A stretch of 38,283 nucleotides of DNA from Muribaculaceae bacterium (GTDB lineage: Bacteria; Bacteroidota; Bacteroidia; Bacteroidales; Muribaculaceae), in contig JAIDPA010000231.1 in NCBI GenBank assembly GCA_029062985.1, positions 1 to 38,283 on the forward strand. The letters are read 5' to 3'. Below the pieces are notes generated by a model that was not told the DNA's origin, ran no database searches, and saw only the letters and a program-made list of their open reading frames with translations. A program made the translations under genes and the position numbers. Position 1 is the stretch's first letter; each line of letters opens with the position of its first letter. This document shows positions 1 through 9,965 of this stretch, one piece after another.

Positions 1-105
1 GGTCCCTTCTCCGCCGATAAACGCACAATCTTCCTTATTGCAGCTAATTTCTCTACTCAGAAAAGAACCCTTACTGACTGGTTGATAGAGACTATTGACA
101 TCTGA
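1..105 (+). CDS. 3' end of a truncated CDS (C-terminus ...GPFSADKRTIFLIAANFSTQKRTLTDWLIETIDI), product unknown
   Basis: Frame 1 is open from the window edge to TGA at 103-105 and is followed at once by a strong terminator hairpin. Confidence 0.45.
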   Translation, partial: GPFSADKRTIFLIAANFSTQKRTLTDWLIETIDI

Positions 106-112
106 TAGCAGT

Positions 113-169
113 AAAAAAAATAGCTCCCACTATCTGATACTTATCCAGGTAACGGGAGCTAATTTTTTT
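113..169. terminator. Bidirectional rho-independent-like terminator
   Basis: A8 - TAGCTCCC (121-128) - loop - GGGAGCTA (154-161) - T7, between the converging upstream partial CDS and sufS. Confidence 0.75.
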
Positions 170-180
170 AATAAAAGTTT

Positions 181-1404
181 CTATTCAAGAATCGCAGCAG
201 CTCTTGTCAGAGCTTTAAGAAATCCGTCAGCTTCCTCGAAAGTATTATAGACAGCGAATGAAGCTCGCACCGTACCCGGAATATCAAGTCGATCCATCAA
301 TGGCATTGCACAATGATGCCCTGTGCGCACTTCGACACCCTGTTTATCGAGAAGAAGACCGAGATCATAAGGATGAGAACGACCCACGAGGAAAGATATT
401 ACAGCACTCTTATCAGGTGCGGTTCCAAAAATCCGCAGTCCGGGCACTTTTACCATTTTTTCCTGTGTGTATTCAAGCAGTGCATGTTCATGAGCTGCAA
501 TATTATCCATTCCGATTTCTTCTATGAAGTCAATTGCCTTTGAAAATGCAGCTATTCCTACAAAATCCGGGGTACCTGCCTCAAACTTGAATGGAAGCTC
601 GGCATAAGTGGTATGTGCAAACGTAACCTTGGCGATCATTTCTCCCCCACCTTGATAAGGAGGCATCTCTTCCAGCCATTTCCTTTTACCGTAGAGCACT
701 CCTATACCGGTCGGACCGTACATCTTATGGGCGGAAAACACATAGAAATCGCAATCCAGATCTCTGACATCAATCAGCATGTGCGGAGAAGCCTGTGCTC
801 CGTCAATAAGGACAGGAACTCCTTTGGAATGTGCAAAAGAAACCATTTCCTTAACAGGATTGACTGTTCCGAGGACATTGCTCACATGACAGAAAGAAGC
901 CATCACAGTCTTTTCATTAAATAATGACCTGAACTGCTCAATATCTAATTCGCCCTTATCATTTATATTAACGACACGAAGCACAATGCCACATCTGTCG
1001 CGCAGCAATTGCCAGGGCACAATATTCGCATGATGCTCCATAACAGTCAGAATGACCTCATCACCCTCCTGAAACCTGCTGCCAAAAGACGAAGCCACCA
1101 GATTTATTGCCTCTGTTGTGCCTCGGGTAAAAATAACCTCTTCGCGCGACGCTGCGTTAATATAACGTCGTATATGCTCCCGGCTCTGTTCCTGCAGATC
1201 GGTCATCTCTTGCGAAAGGGTGTGAACCCCTCGATGGACATTAGCCTTGGAAGTAGTATATATCCTGGCTATCTCTTCCACAACCTTATTTGGAGTCTGA
1301 GACGTAGCAGTGTTATCAAGATATATCATAGCTTTTCCCGACACTTCACGATTAAGTATAGGGAAAGACTTACGTATTTCGAGAATGTCTTTATCTGTCA
1401 GCAT
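181..1404 (-). CDS. sufS: Cysteine desulfurase SufS
   Basis: 407 aa class V aminotransferase; YLDNTATSQTP, DGAQASPH, FSAHKMYGPTGIGVLYG and RTGHHCAMP motifs; adjacent to sufD and sufC. Confidence 0.95.
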   Translation of the reverse strand: MLTDKDILEIRKSFPILNREVSGKAMIYLDNTATSQTPNKVVEEIARIYTTSKANVHRGVHTLSQEMTDLQEQSREHIRRYINAASREEVIFTRGTTEAINLVASSFGSRFQEGDEVILTVMEHHANIVPWQLLRDRCGIVLRVVNINDKGELDIEQFRSLFNEKTVMASFCHVSNVLGTVNPVKEMVSFAHSKGVPVLIDGAQASPHMLIDVRDLDCDFYVFSAHKMYGPTGIGVLYGKRKWLEEMPPYQGGGEMIAKVTFAHTTYAELPFKFEAGTPDFVGIAAFSKAIDFIEEIGMDNIAAHEHALLEYTQEKMVKVPGLRIFGTAPDKSAVISFLVGRSHPYDLGLLLDKQGVEVRTGHHCAMPLMDRLDIPGTVRASFAVYNTFEEADGFLKALTRAAAILE

Positions 1405-2771
1405 TATTCACCCTCCTCTTGAGCACAAGCAGAATGACAGGAAGAACAATTCAGGGTATAACCTGCGAAACGGCGTTCCACAAGAAGCTGAAGGCGCTCC
1501 TTTAATCCTTTCATTCTTATGCCATCTATGACATCTGCCATAAACGCCTGTTTAAGCAGCAATTTTGCAGTGGCTTCCGGAATGCCACGTGTCCGCATAT
1601 AGAATACCTGCATCTCGTCAAGCTGCCCTATTGCCGTGCCGTGACTACATTTCACATCATCATCATATATTTCAAGCTGCGGCTTTGAGAACATCCTTGC
1701 CTTGTCAGAACCGACAATATTGCGGTTGCTTTGGTATGCCTCTGTCTTATCCGCCCCTTTCACGACATGGATAAGACCTGTAAACGCACCCGTAGCTTCA
1801 TCATCAAGAACATATTTAAACAGTTCGTCCGTGTGGCATCCTTTTCTTAGATGTTCAACTCGAGTATAGTTGTCAAGATGACGATCCTTGTCCTCTATAC
1901 CCATTCCAAGCAACTTAAGGAAAGCATTCTCTCCCTCAAACTCACAATGAAACTCATTCCTTGTATTGCCGTTATAAAGGGTCATGCCATCTATGAGGAC
2001 ATTACTCCCCTCTCTCTGCTTCAAATAAAGAGCTGAAAGGCGAGACGTTTTTTCTGATGATTCTTCCAGATCATAATAGTCAATACGGGAATTAGCCCCT
2101 GCTATTATCTCAATAGTCTGAAGCGCCAGAAAGTCAACATCAGGATTCTGGGTGTGATCACAACTAAGCAGAGTGACTTCCGCATTATCTTCGACAATAA
2201 CCAACAGGCGTCTTACTGCCATCAGAGGCATTCCATTCTGGAGAATATTGACAATCTGGATAGGTTTTTCCACTTTTACACCCTCCTTCACCCATACTAC
2301 TATGCCATCTTGTGCGAAAAGTGTATCAAGAGCTACTATTGGATTCTTCAAATCCGCGCAGCAACCATAGTATTTCTTTGAGATTTCAGGATGGTCAATT
2401 GAGAATCGCCTTAGGCTACCTACATAAATACCTTCCGGCAAGCCATCGTGTGATTTTTCTGTCTCGGCAAAAATATCATTGACATTAAAAAACAACGATG
2501 TGGAAATATTAGGTACGCCGCAATGGAAGGCAGCCCCCGGGTTTGCGTCTATGTTTACTCTGGCAATGTTTATACCATAATCAGGAGCCAGCATTGCATT
2601 CAGATCAGTTGTTTCATAATTTTCTGAACCCGGCGCCGGCAACGACATACTTTTCAGACTCTCAAGAGCATCCCTCCGGAGCGCATTCAGAGTGTGAGCG
2701 CTATTTCCGTCGACAAGGTCGCTATGCTGAGTGAAAAGATCTATATATTGTTTAAGAGCATTCATTTCCAT
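1404..2771 (-). CDS. sufD: Fe-S cluster assembly protein SufD
   Basis: 455 aa; SufBD-like C-terminus (CSHGTAIGQLDEMQVFYMRTRGIPEATAKLLLKQAFM); between sufS and sufC. Confidence 0.93.
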   Translation of the reverse strand: MEMNALKQYIDLFTQHSDLVDGNSAHTLNALRRDALESLKSMSLPAPGSENYETTDLNAMLAPDYGINIARVNIDANPGAAFHCGVPNISTSLFFNVNDIFAETEKSHDGLPEGIYVGSLRRFSIDHPEISKKYYGCCADLKNPIVALDTLFAQDGIVVWVKEGVKVEKPIQIVNILQNGMPLMAVRRLLVIVEDNAEVTLLSCDHTQNPDVDFLALQTIEIIAGANSRIDYYDLEESSEKTSRLSALYLKQREGSNVLIDGMTLYNGNTRNEFHCEFEGENAFLKLLGMGIEDKDRHLDNYTRVEHLRKGCHTDELFKYVLDDEATGAFTGLIHVVKGADKTEAYQSNRNIVGSDKARMFSKPQLEIYDDDVKCSHGTAIGQLDEMQVFYMRTRGIPEATAKLLLKQAFMADVIDGIRMKGLKERLQLLVERRFAGYTLNCSSCHSACAQEEGE

Positions 2772-2776
2772 CTTAA

Positions 2777-3541
2777 TTAAATTCCCTCCTCTGCATCAAC
2801 CTTCTGCTTTATCCAGTCATATCCCCTCTCCTCGAGTTCAAGAGCCAGTTCCGGACCGCCGGTCATGACGATCCTTCCCTTATAAAGAATATGAATGAAT
2901 TGAGGCTTGATATAGTCAAGAAGCCTTTGGTAGTGGGTGATGACTATTGTGGCGTTATTATTGTTCTTCAACTTGTTCACACCCTCAGCCACTACTCTCA
3001 ATGCATCAATATCAAGTCCTGAGTCTGTTTCGTCAAGAATTGAAAGTTTCGGTTCAAGCACTGCCATCTGGAAAATCTCGTTGCGCTTCTTTTCTCCTCC
3101 GGAGAAGCCTTCATTGACTGATCGGGAGGCAAGTTTCGTATCAAGTTCTACTACGGCTCTCTTTTCCCTCATAAGTTTAAGAAAATCCGTAGCACTCATC
3201 GGTCCCTCTCCGAAGTATTCACGTTTGGCATTGACAGCAGCTCTCATGAAATTCACCATTGACACACCCGGGATTTCCACCGGATACTGGAATCCAAGGA
3301 ACAGACCTTCGTGGCTCCTTATTTCAGGAGGCATTGCCAGAAGATCTTTATCATAAAAGCTTACACTTCCTTCTGTGACTTCATACGCAGGATTACCCGC
3401 AAGCACCATTGAGAGTGTTGATTTGCCGGAGCCGTTGGGCCCCATGATTGCGTGAACCTCACCGGGTCGCACTTCAAGGTTGATACCTTTCAATATTTCC
3501 TTTCCGTTGATACGGGCATGAAGATTTTCAACTTTAAGCAT
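2777..3541 (-). CDS. sufC: Fe-S cluster assembly ATPase SufC
   Basis: Walker A GPNGSGKST, signature FSGGEKKRNEIFQM, Walker B LSILDETDSGLDIDAL. Confidence 0.96.
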   Translation of the reverse strand: MLKVENLHARINGKEILKGINLEVRPGEVHAIMGPNGSGKSTLSMVLAGNPAYEVTEGSVSFYDKDLLAMPPEIRSHEGLFLGFQYPVEIPGVSMVNFMRAAVNAKREYFGEGPMSATDFLKLMREKRAVVELDTKLASRSVNEGFSGGEKKRNEIFQMAVLEPKLSILDETDSGLDIDALRVVAEGVNKLKNNNNATIVITHYQRLLDYIKPQFIHILYKGRIVMTGGPELALELEERGYDWIKQKVDAEEGI

Positions 3542-4166
3542 TTTCTATCTGTATTTTACTCGCCGTAAAACCGGCTTCCATGGTTATAACGTAAGGGAGA
3601 GGAGTTTGGTTGAGACTGATTTTGCGTGCCTCCCTGAGCTGAAGAATATGAGCAAGATCAGAGAAGCTATAACATCCCAGAAGCTCAGGGGCAAGCAGCA
3701 TCACACATTCAACAATATTGCCGTCATCTGCATTGGCATACTTCATTAATGGTGAAGATGGGTTGATACATACTATGATGTTATATGCTATCGACAACAG
3801 CAATAGATATTTCACCAGACAGAAAGCTGCCCCAAAAAGACGGTCAAGCAGTCCGATGCAAAACACCTGCATGGCACTCCGTAAAATTCCGGTCAACAGC
3901 CTGAACACCATGAAGACCACTATGTATATAAGGGCGACAGTTATCACGCTGTAGATAAAGGTTGATCCGGGGACACTACCTATGCCGGGCAAAATCCATT
4001 TTATCGCTCCCTCCACTTCATCTGAAAACACATGACAGCATACTGTGCCGAAAGCAAATCCTAAAATACCGGATACCTGTCTTGTGAAGCCATTGGAATA
4101 TCCCTTAAACAAGGCAACAACAGCTACAACTAAAACAATTATATGGTAGGCAACATCAGTCATCAA
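3534..4166 (-). CDS. CvpA family membrane protein
   Basis: 210 aa with several TM segments and a CvpA-like N-terminus (FKGYSNGFTRQVSGILGFAFG); stop overlaps the sufC start. Confidence 0.75.
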   Translation of the reverse strand: MMTDVAYHIIVLVVAVVALFKGYSNGFTRQVSGILGFAFGTVCCHVFSDEVEGAIKWILPGIGSVPGSTFIYSVITVALIYIVVFMVFRLLTGILRSAMQVFCIGLLDRLFGAAFCLVKYLLLLSIAYNIIVCINPSSPLMKYANADDGNIVECVMLLAPELLGCYSFSDLAHILQLREARKISLNQTPLPYVITMEAGFTASKIQIENA

Positions 4167-4357
4167 TGAGTAGTCGCAAATTTGGCATCACCTAATCACC
4201 CAATCACATATCCATCCAATCCAACTTCGCTTTTCGGCAATGAGAATGTCCTTTTTGATGAGTGCAAATTTAAGGTTTAATAACGAATTATCAAAATTCC
4301 TAATTGCAAATCATCCTTCAGGATTGCAATTCAAATTATTTTGATTAAATTTGTATC

Positions 4358-5128
4358 ATGAAGTTGCCATTTGCGAATCGACCTCTAAAAGATATCATCG
4401 TAGCTGCGTCTTTTCTTGTGGTATGTGTATTGCTTATTTTCGCTGCATTCTGGGCATATCATCAATTCCTAACGACGCCGCCATACGTTGATCCTGACAG
4501 GTTTCCTATCAGGGGAATTGACGTGTCGGCTCATAACGGCGATATAGATTTTGAAAAAGTTAAGAAAAGTGGTGTTGAGTTCGTTTTCATCAAGGCAACT
4601 GAAGGGGGGGATTTTAAAGATAAGAATTTCCGCATAAACTATGAAAAAGCTAATAAGGCAGGTCTAAAAAAAGGGATATACCACTTCTTCAGATTTGACA
4701 AAGACGGAGTGGAACAAGCCTTAAACCTTATGAAAGCCGTAGGGCCGCGTCATCCGGAATTAGGACTGGTTATAGATGTTGAAAAATTCGGCAACCCTGA
4801 TTCCATACCCTCCGATCTTATTAATGAACGCCTGACGGAAATGGTGGATTATCTCAATCTATTGGGGCACAGAGTGACTTTCTATACTAACCGTGCAGGT
4901 TATTATGATTATCTTGCTGAATCATTTCCCGGTTATCAGCTTTGGATTTGCGGATTCTCGCAAAATCCGATTTATGCCGAATGGACTTTCTGGCAATTCA
5001 ATCATCATGGAAAAGTGCCCGGTATTAAAGGGGATGTTGATCTGAATGCATTTTGCGGAACGCGTGAAGAATGGAAACGTTACTTAAACGGTGCTCTCTG
5101 GCCCTATACAACCTACAATCAGCAATGA
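4358..5128 (+). CDS. GH25 family lysozyme with N-terminal TM anchor
   Basis: GIDVSAHNGDIDFEKVKKSGVEFVFIKATEGGDFKDKNF, LVIDVEKFGN and FWQFNHHGKVPGIKGDVDLNAF are GH25 motifs. Confidence 0.93.
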   Translation: MKLPFANRPLKDIIVAASFLVVCVLLIFAAFWAYHQFLTTPPYVDPDRFPIRGIDVSAHNGDIDFEKVKKSGVEFVFIKATEGGDFKDKNFRINYEKANKAGLKKGIYHFFRFDKDGVEQALNLMKAVGPRHPELGLVIDVEKFGNPDSIPSDLINERLTEMVDYLNLLGHRVTFYTNRAGYYDYLAESFPGYQLWICGFSQNPIYAEWTFWQFNHHGKVPGIKGDVDLNAFCGTREEWKRYLNGALWPYTTYNQQ

Positions 5129-5230
5129 AATCATTCATCAGTTTCTCTCCAATATCCATAACAATATACACCATAATATTAACGTTATTCTATAACAGAC
5201 TTATTCACTTCACGAGTCTTTTGCGCTAAT

Positions 5231-8200
5231 ATGTTTTTTTCTTTTAAATCTATTATAACTCACCTCTCATCATTCCTCTCTTACCGATTTTCAAGAGAGA
5301 GGATGTGCATTGCCTTATTGTGTGCCCTCACACTCCTTCTATATCCTCAGAAGATGCATCCCCTCAATCCTGATTTTTATGCCCCCACATCCAAGCTCGC
5401 TTCCGGAAAATGGATAAAAATAAAAGTCAGGGAATCGGGCATGCATCTGATTTCACTTTCAACTTTAAAATCTCTTGGATTCAGTAATCCTGATAAAGTG
5501 AATGTCTATGGAGCAGGTGGAAGAATGCTCCCCGAGCAACTTACTGACAAGATGACTGACGACCTTCCCATCATTCCTTCAGTAGTAACTCCTGAGGGTA
5601 TTCTCTTTTTTGGTCATGGAAATGTCTCCTGGACCACTACCGCCAATTATCCTGCCCATACCCTGAATCCCTATTCACAGGAAGCATTCTATTTCATAAG
5701 CGATAAGGAGGCGGAACGTCCCATGCCTGAGGAATCCACAGTCACAACTCCTGAATTGACCACTCCCATCACGACATTTCAGGAGAGATTGCTACACGAG
5801 CAGGATTTGATGGCTCCCTCAAACACCGGAAGATTGCTATTAGGAGAAGACTTTATTACACAATCATCACGCACATTCAGTTTTGCTCTGCCTGATAATA
5901 CAGGGGAGATATTTGCCCGCATCAGTTTCGGAGCAATGGTGACAAACGGTGTGTCCACCCTTGACATTTCACTGAATGGAGGAGAAAATCTCAGCAATAA
6001 AATTGCCGGAGTCGCCAGTGCTGAAACTTTTCTTATAAAACAATCCTTCAATGCCAGAGCATCAAAATCATCCAAACTTGACATAAAGCTGGATTACTCA
6101 CACACAGGGATAGCCAAGACTGCTGCCCTTGACTACATAGAAGTGTTCTATCCTCGTGAACTCCGTCTTAAAGACAATCAACTCTATTTTTATCTGCAGC
6201 CTTCAAGAGCGGTTTCTGTAAGAATAGAAGGTTGCAACGAATCCACTCAGATATGGGATGTCAGCAATCCGTTGGTGCCTATACTTATGAATTATGAAAT
6301 AGACGGAACTGCCGTCGTGTTTACCTCCTCTGAAGGTTATCATGAATACGTAGCTTTCAATCCTGCTAAATGTGGCACTCCTGTCAGTTCAGCGGGTAAC
6401 GTAAGAAATCAGGATATTCATTCTATCGAAATCCCCGATATGCTCATTATTGCTCCTGAAGCTTTTAAAGGAGCTGCCTCAAGACTTGCAGACCTGCATC
6501 AGCAGACTGACGGATTAAAAAGTGTAGTCCTGACTCCCGAAGAAATATATAACGAATTTTCTTCCGGTGTCCCTGATGTCACGGCTTTCCGAAAACTTCT
6601 GAAAATGTGGTATGACCGTGCTATTGGAGCGGGCGTGCCGCACACTCGTTACTGTCTGATATTTTCACGCCCCACTTACGACAACAAACTTTCAACCCCG
6701 GGAGTGAAGCGTCAGGGTTACCCCCGCATACCTATCTGGCAGACAGAAACTAATTTTTCAGAAAACACATCCTACAGCACTGACGATTATATTGGAATGC
6801 TGGAAGATAACATTCTACCCCTCAATATGAATTCTGCCAAGATTCAGGTTGCCGTCGGGCGTATGCCTGCAAAAACTGTCTCCGAAGCGGAAAGTGTAGT
6901 AACCAAATTAGAAAAATATCTCAAGGAACCGACAAGAAATGCCTGGCGCAACAGCATTATGATTATTGCTGACGATCAGGATAACGGTGTCCATCTGAGT
7001 CAGGCAGAAACTGTCCACTCCACACTGACTTCCCAGGATAAGGGGAAGAATTTCACTTATGAAAAGCTATATTTCGATTCATATACCCTTTCATATTCCG
7101 GCACAGGCGCCGTATATCCTGAAGCCAAATCTCGTTTGCTTGAAAAATGGAATGAAGGAGTATTATGGATTGATTATATCGGCCATGGCAGCCCCAAAAG
7201 CTGGACCCACGAGAATGTGCTCACCTGGTCGGATATTACAGGATTGAGAAATCGCAACCTACCCTTTCTTTACGCGGCGACATGTAATTTCCTGCGTTGG
7301 GATGCGGATGACATAAGCGGAGGAGAAGAAATGTGGCTGAATCCTGACGGGGGAGTTATCGGTCTTATATGTCCGAGCCGTTCAGTCTACATCACTCTTA
7401 ACGGGACATTGAATATTGCTACTTCCAAATATCTTTTCTCAAAAGATGAGGAGGGGAGACAGCTTGCTGTCGGAGATATTATGGTCAAGGGGAAAAACAG
7501 TCTTTCAAGCGACAACAACCGCCTGCGCTATGGATTCTGTGGAGATCCGGCTTTACGCCTTCCAATTCCGGAACATAATATAAGAATTGAATCAATTGAC
7601 GGTGTCTCGGTGACCAATCAGATTGATTTGCCCGTACTCGGCGCCCGTTCACAATTCAGACTTGACGGAGTTGTGACAGATAATGACGGCTCCATAATAG
7701 AAGATTTTAACGGAATAGCCGAACTCAGCGTTTATGACGCTGAAAAGGTCGTAACGACTAATGGTAATGGAGCAGATGGAAAAGTTGTTAATTACAATGA
7801 CCGTTCTTCAAAACTTTATAGCGGACGCGTCAAGGTAATTGACGGCAAATGGTCAACTACTGTTTATCTCCCTTCAGAAATAGAAAATAATTTCAGTCAG
7901 GCTCTGATTTCTTTATATGCTGCCTCCGATAATGGAAGGGAAGCAAACGGAAGTTTTGACGGTTTCTATATCTATGGTTTTGATGCCGGTTCCCCGGAGG
8001 ATAATGAAGGACCCGAGATTTCCGGTATGTATCTCAATACTCCTTCTTTCACCGACGGTTCGTCTGTGAATCCCTCGCCTACTCTCCTTGCAAATTTCTC
8101 TGACCCTTCCGGAATAAATATTTCAGACGTAGGAATCGGGCATAATATTTCTGTCTCCATAGATAATAAGAAATTCTTTTCTGACGTAGCGTTATATTAT

Positions 8201-8662
8201 CTTCCGGATTCGGAGAATCCAACCCGGGGGAGCATCTCATATCCCCTTAAAAATATGGAACCGGGCGATCACACGCTGACGCTGACTGTCTGGGATAATG
8301 CCAATAACTCTTCATCAGCGTCACTCAATTTCAAAGTAGCTGCTGATTGGCAACCGTCAATCACAACCCTTTACACAGACACAAATCCAGCCACCTCTTC
8401 TGTAACATTCATAGTAGCTACCGATGGTGTTTCGGAAGCATTAGGATGCTCAATTGAAGTGCTTGACCTTAACGGTAAGATTGTATGGACAAGTCCGACT
8501 TCAAGCTTAAACGGCTCTTCAAATTCTGTAAAAATAGGTTGGAATCTGAACTCCGTAGGAGGAAGCCGCGTGCCGAGAGGAATCTATCTTTATCGTGCCA
8601 CACTTAAAGATAAAGACGGAAGAACTGTCACAAAGACCCGTAAACTTGCAGTTACAGCTTAA
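5231..8662 (+). CDS. porU: Type IX secretion system sortase PorU (C25-like peptidase)
   Basis: 1143 aa; C25-like segments (WIDYIGHGSPKSWTHENVLTWSDI, FLYAATCNFLRWD) and CTD-like end (GIYLYRATLKDKDGRTVTKTRKLAV); porV lies downstream. Confidence 0.9.
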   Translation: MFFSFKSIITHLSSFLSYRFSRERMCIALLCALTLLLYPQKMHPLNPDFYAPTSKLASGKWIKIKVRESGMHLISLSTLKSLGFSNPDKVNVYGAGGRMLPEQLTDKMTDDLPIIPSVVTPEGILFFGHGNVSWTTTANYPAHTLNPYSQEAFYFISDKEAERPMPEESTVTTPELTTPITTFQERLLHEQDLMAPSNTGRLLLGEDFITQSSRTFSFALPDNTGEIFARISFGAMVTNGVSTLDISLNGGENLSNKIAGVASAETFLIKQSFNARASKSSKLDIKLDYSHTGIAKTAALDYIEVFYPRELRLKDNQLYFYLQPSRAVSVRIEGCNESTQIWDVSNPLVPILMNYEIDGTAVVFTSSEGYHEYVAFNPAKCGTPVSSAGNVRNQDIHSIEIPDMLIIAPEAFKGAASRLADLHQQTDGLKSVVLTPEEIYNEFSSGVPDVTAFRKLLKMWYDRAIGAGVPHTRYCLIFSRPTYDNKLSTPGVKRQGYPRIPIWQTETNFSENTSYSTDDYIGMLEDNILPLNMNSAKIQVAVGRMPAKTVSEAESVVTKLEKYLKEPTRNAWRNSIMIIADDQDNGVHLSQAETVHSTLTSQDKGKNFTYEKLYFDSYTLSYSGTGAVYPEAKSRLLEKWNEGVLWIDYIGHGSPKSWTHENVLTWSDITGLRNRNLPFLYAATCNFLRWDADDISGGEEMWLNPDGGVIGLICPSRSVYITLNGTLNIATSKYLFSKDEEGRQLAVGDIMVKGKNSLSSDNNRLRYGFCGDPALRLPIPEHNIRIESIDGVSVTNQIDLPVLGARSQFRLDGVVTDNDGSIIEDFNGIAELSVYDAEKVVTTNGNGADGKVVNYNDRSSKLYSGRVKVIDGKWSTTVYLPSEIENNFSQALISLYAASDNGREANGSFDGFYIYGFDAGSPEDNEGPEISGMYLNTPSFTDGSSVNPSPTLLANFSDPSGINISDVGIGHNISVSIDNKKFFSDVALYYLPDSENPTRGSISYPLKNMEPGDHTLTLTVWDNANNSSSASLNFKVAADWQPSITTLYTDTNPATSSVTFIVATDGVSEALGCSIEVLDLNGKIVWTSPTSSLNGSSNSVKIGWNLNSVGGSRVPRGIYLYRATLKDKDGRTVTKTRKLAVTA

Positions 8663-8712
8663 CTATGTCAAAAAAATAGTTCTCGATAAAAACGAAAAAG
8701 TCTTAGATATTC

Positions 8713-9345
8713 ATGCTAAACGACATAATACTTCCTGAACCTACTCTCCGGCGACTGCCTTGGTATCTGGCATACGTCGAGATTCTGAAGTCACAGAAAG
8801 TGGAACACGTCTCCTCTACCCAGATTTCACGAGCGCTCAATGTGGACGCGTCCCAGATTGCGAAAGATCTTTCGTTTCTATCTCTAAAAGGAAAAACGAG
8901 GATAGGCTATGAAGTGGATGCATTGGTGTCGGCACTTTCTGATTTTCTCGGATTCCGCACTCCACATAAGGCTTACGTATTTGGTGCGGGAAGTTTGGGA
9001 AAAGCCTTGATGCAGGATTCCGGATTATCTAATTATGGTCTTAATATCGTAGCCGGATTTGATGTTGACCCTTCTAAAATTGGAACCCGTGTGGGAGATG
9101 TGCCAATCTATCATATTGAAAGTCTGGCAGAAGTCATGGAAAAAAATCCTGCCACAATAGGGATTCTCACAGTGCCTGTCAACAAAGCGCAAGACACTGC
9201 CGACACAGCTATCGGTGAAGGCATAAGGGCTATATGGAATTTTACGCCTTATCGGGTAAAGGTGGCAGAAGGCATTGTGATGTCAAACACCTCCATCTAT
9301 GCTCATTTAGCTCTGATTTACAATAGACTGAATGCAGATTCCTGA
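8713..9345 (+). CDS. rex: Redox-sensing transcriptional repressor Rex
   Basis: 210 aa; winged helix (VSSTQISRALNVDASQIAKDLSFL) and Rossmann motif (VFGAGSLGKALM, FDVDPSKIG); IWNFTPYRVKV. Confidence 0.94.
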   Translation: MLNDIILPEPTLRRLPWYLAYVEILKSQKVEHVSSTQISRALNVDASQIAKDLSFLSLKGKTRIGYEVDALVSALSDFLGFRTPHKAYVFGAGSLGKALMQDSGLSNYGLNIVAGFDVDPSKIGTRVGDVPIYHIESLAEVMEKNPATIGILTVPVNKAQDTADTAIGEGIRAIWNFTPYRVKVAEGIVMSNTSIYAHLALIYNRLNADS

Positions 9346-9386
9346 AGTAATTTAGAATAGATGAGGCTAACCACAAATCAACAAGA

Positions 9387-9962
9387 ATGAAAACTTTTGT
9401 CGTAGAAAATAATATTAAGGGGAAGTTGCCCGAGTTTTGGTATCACCTTCCGGATTCTGTCATAACTAATCCGGGGAAACCTTTCTACATTCCTGAATTT
9501 GCTCCCCATATTGAAGCTCATCTGACGTTAGTTCTTAAAGTGAACCGTCTCGGGAAATCAATAGCACAACGATTTGCTGAAAGATATTTTTCTGAAGTGG
9601 CAGTCGGAGTGCATTTCCGGGCTTCTGAATTACGTAAACAATTAATCGACAAAGGTCTTCCGGCAGATAAATCGTGGGCTTTCGACCGCTCTCTCATTTT
9701 ATCTGATTTTTATCCGAAAGATACTTTTCTTACGGATTCTCCTATATCGTTACTAAAAAATGGAGTAATTGAAAAAGAAATTCTGCCCGATTTCAGCAAT
9801 GATGCCATCGGAGCTGTCTTTCAAGCTGTTTCAAATGCCAATACGCTAAAGATAGGAGATTTGCTCCTCCCTTATCTTTCGGAAGGGATAAAAGTGGATA
9901 TAAATGATGTGATTGAGTTAAAGAAAGCCAATAAGACTCTCCTTCGTATCGAAATAAAATAA
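9387..9962 (+). CDS. Fumarylacetoacetate hydrolase-like family protein
   Basis: 191 aa; HLTLVLKVNRLGKSI...VAVGVHFRASELRKQL...KSWAFDRSL resembles the FAH fold core. Confidence 0.65.
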   Translation: MKTFVVENNIKGKLPEFWYHLPDSVITNPGKPFYIPEFAPHIEAHLTLVLKVNRLGKSIAQRFAERYFSEVAVGVHFRASELRKQLIDKGLPADKSWAFDRSLILSDFYPKDTFLTDSPISLLKNGVIEKEILPDFSNDAIGAVFQAVSNANTLKIGDLLLPYLSEGIKVDINDVIELKKANKTLLRIEIK

Positions 9963-9965
9963 AAC

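Noticed and set aside
258-924. Plus-strand ORFs of 76-103 aa opposite sufS
   Set aside because: Antisense to a clear sufS gene with no recognisable domain; shadow ORFs.
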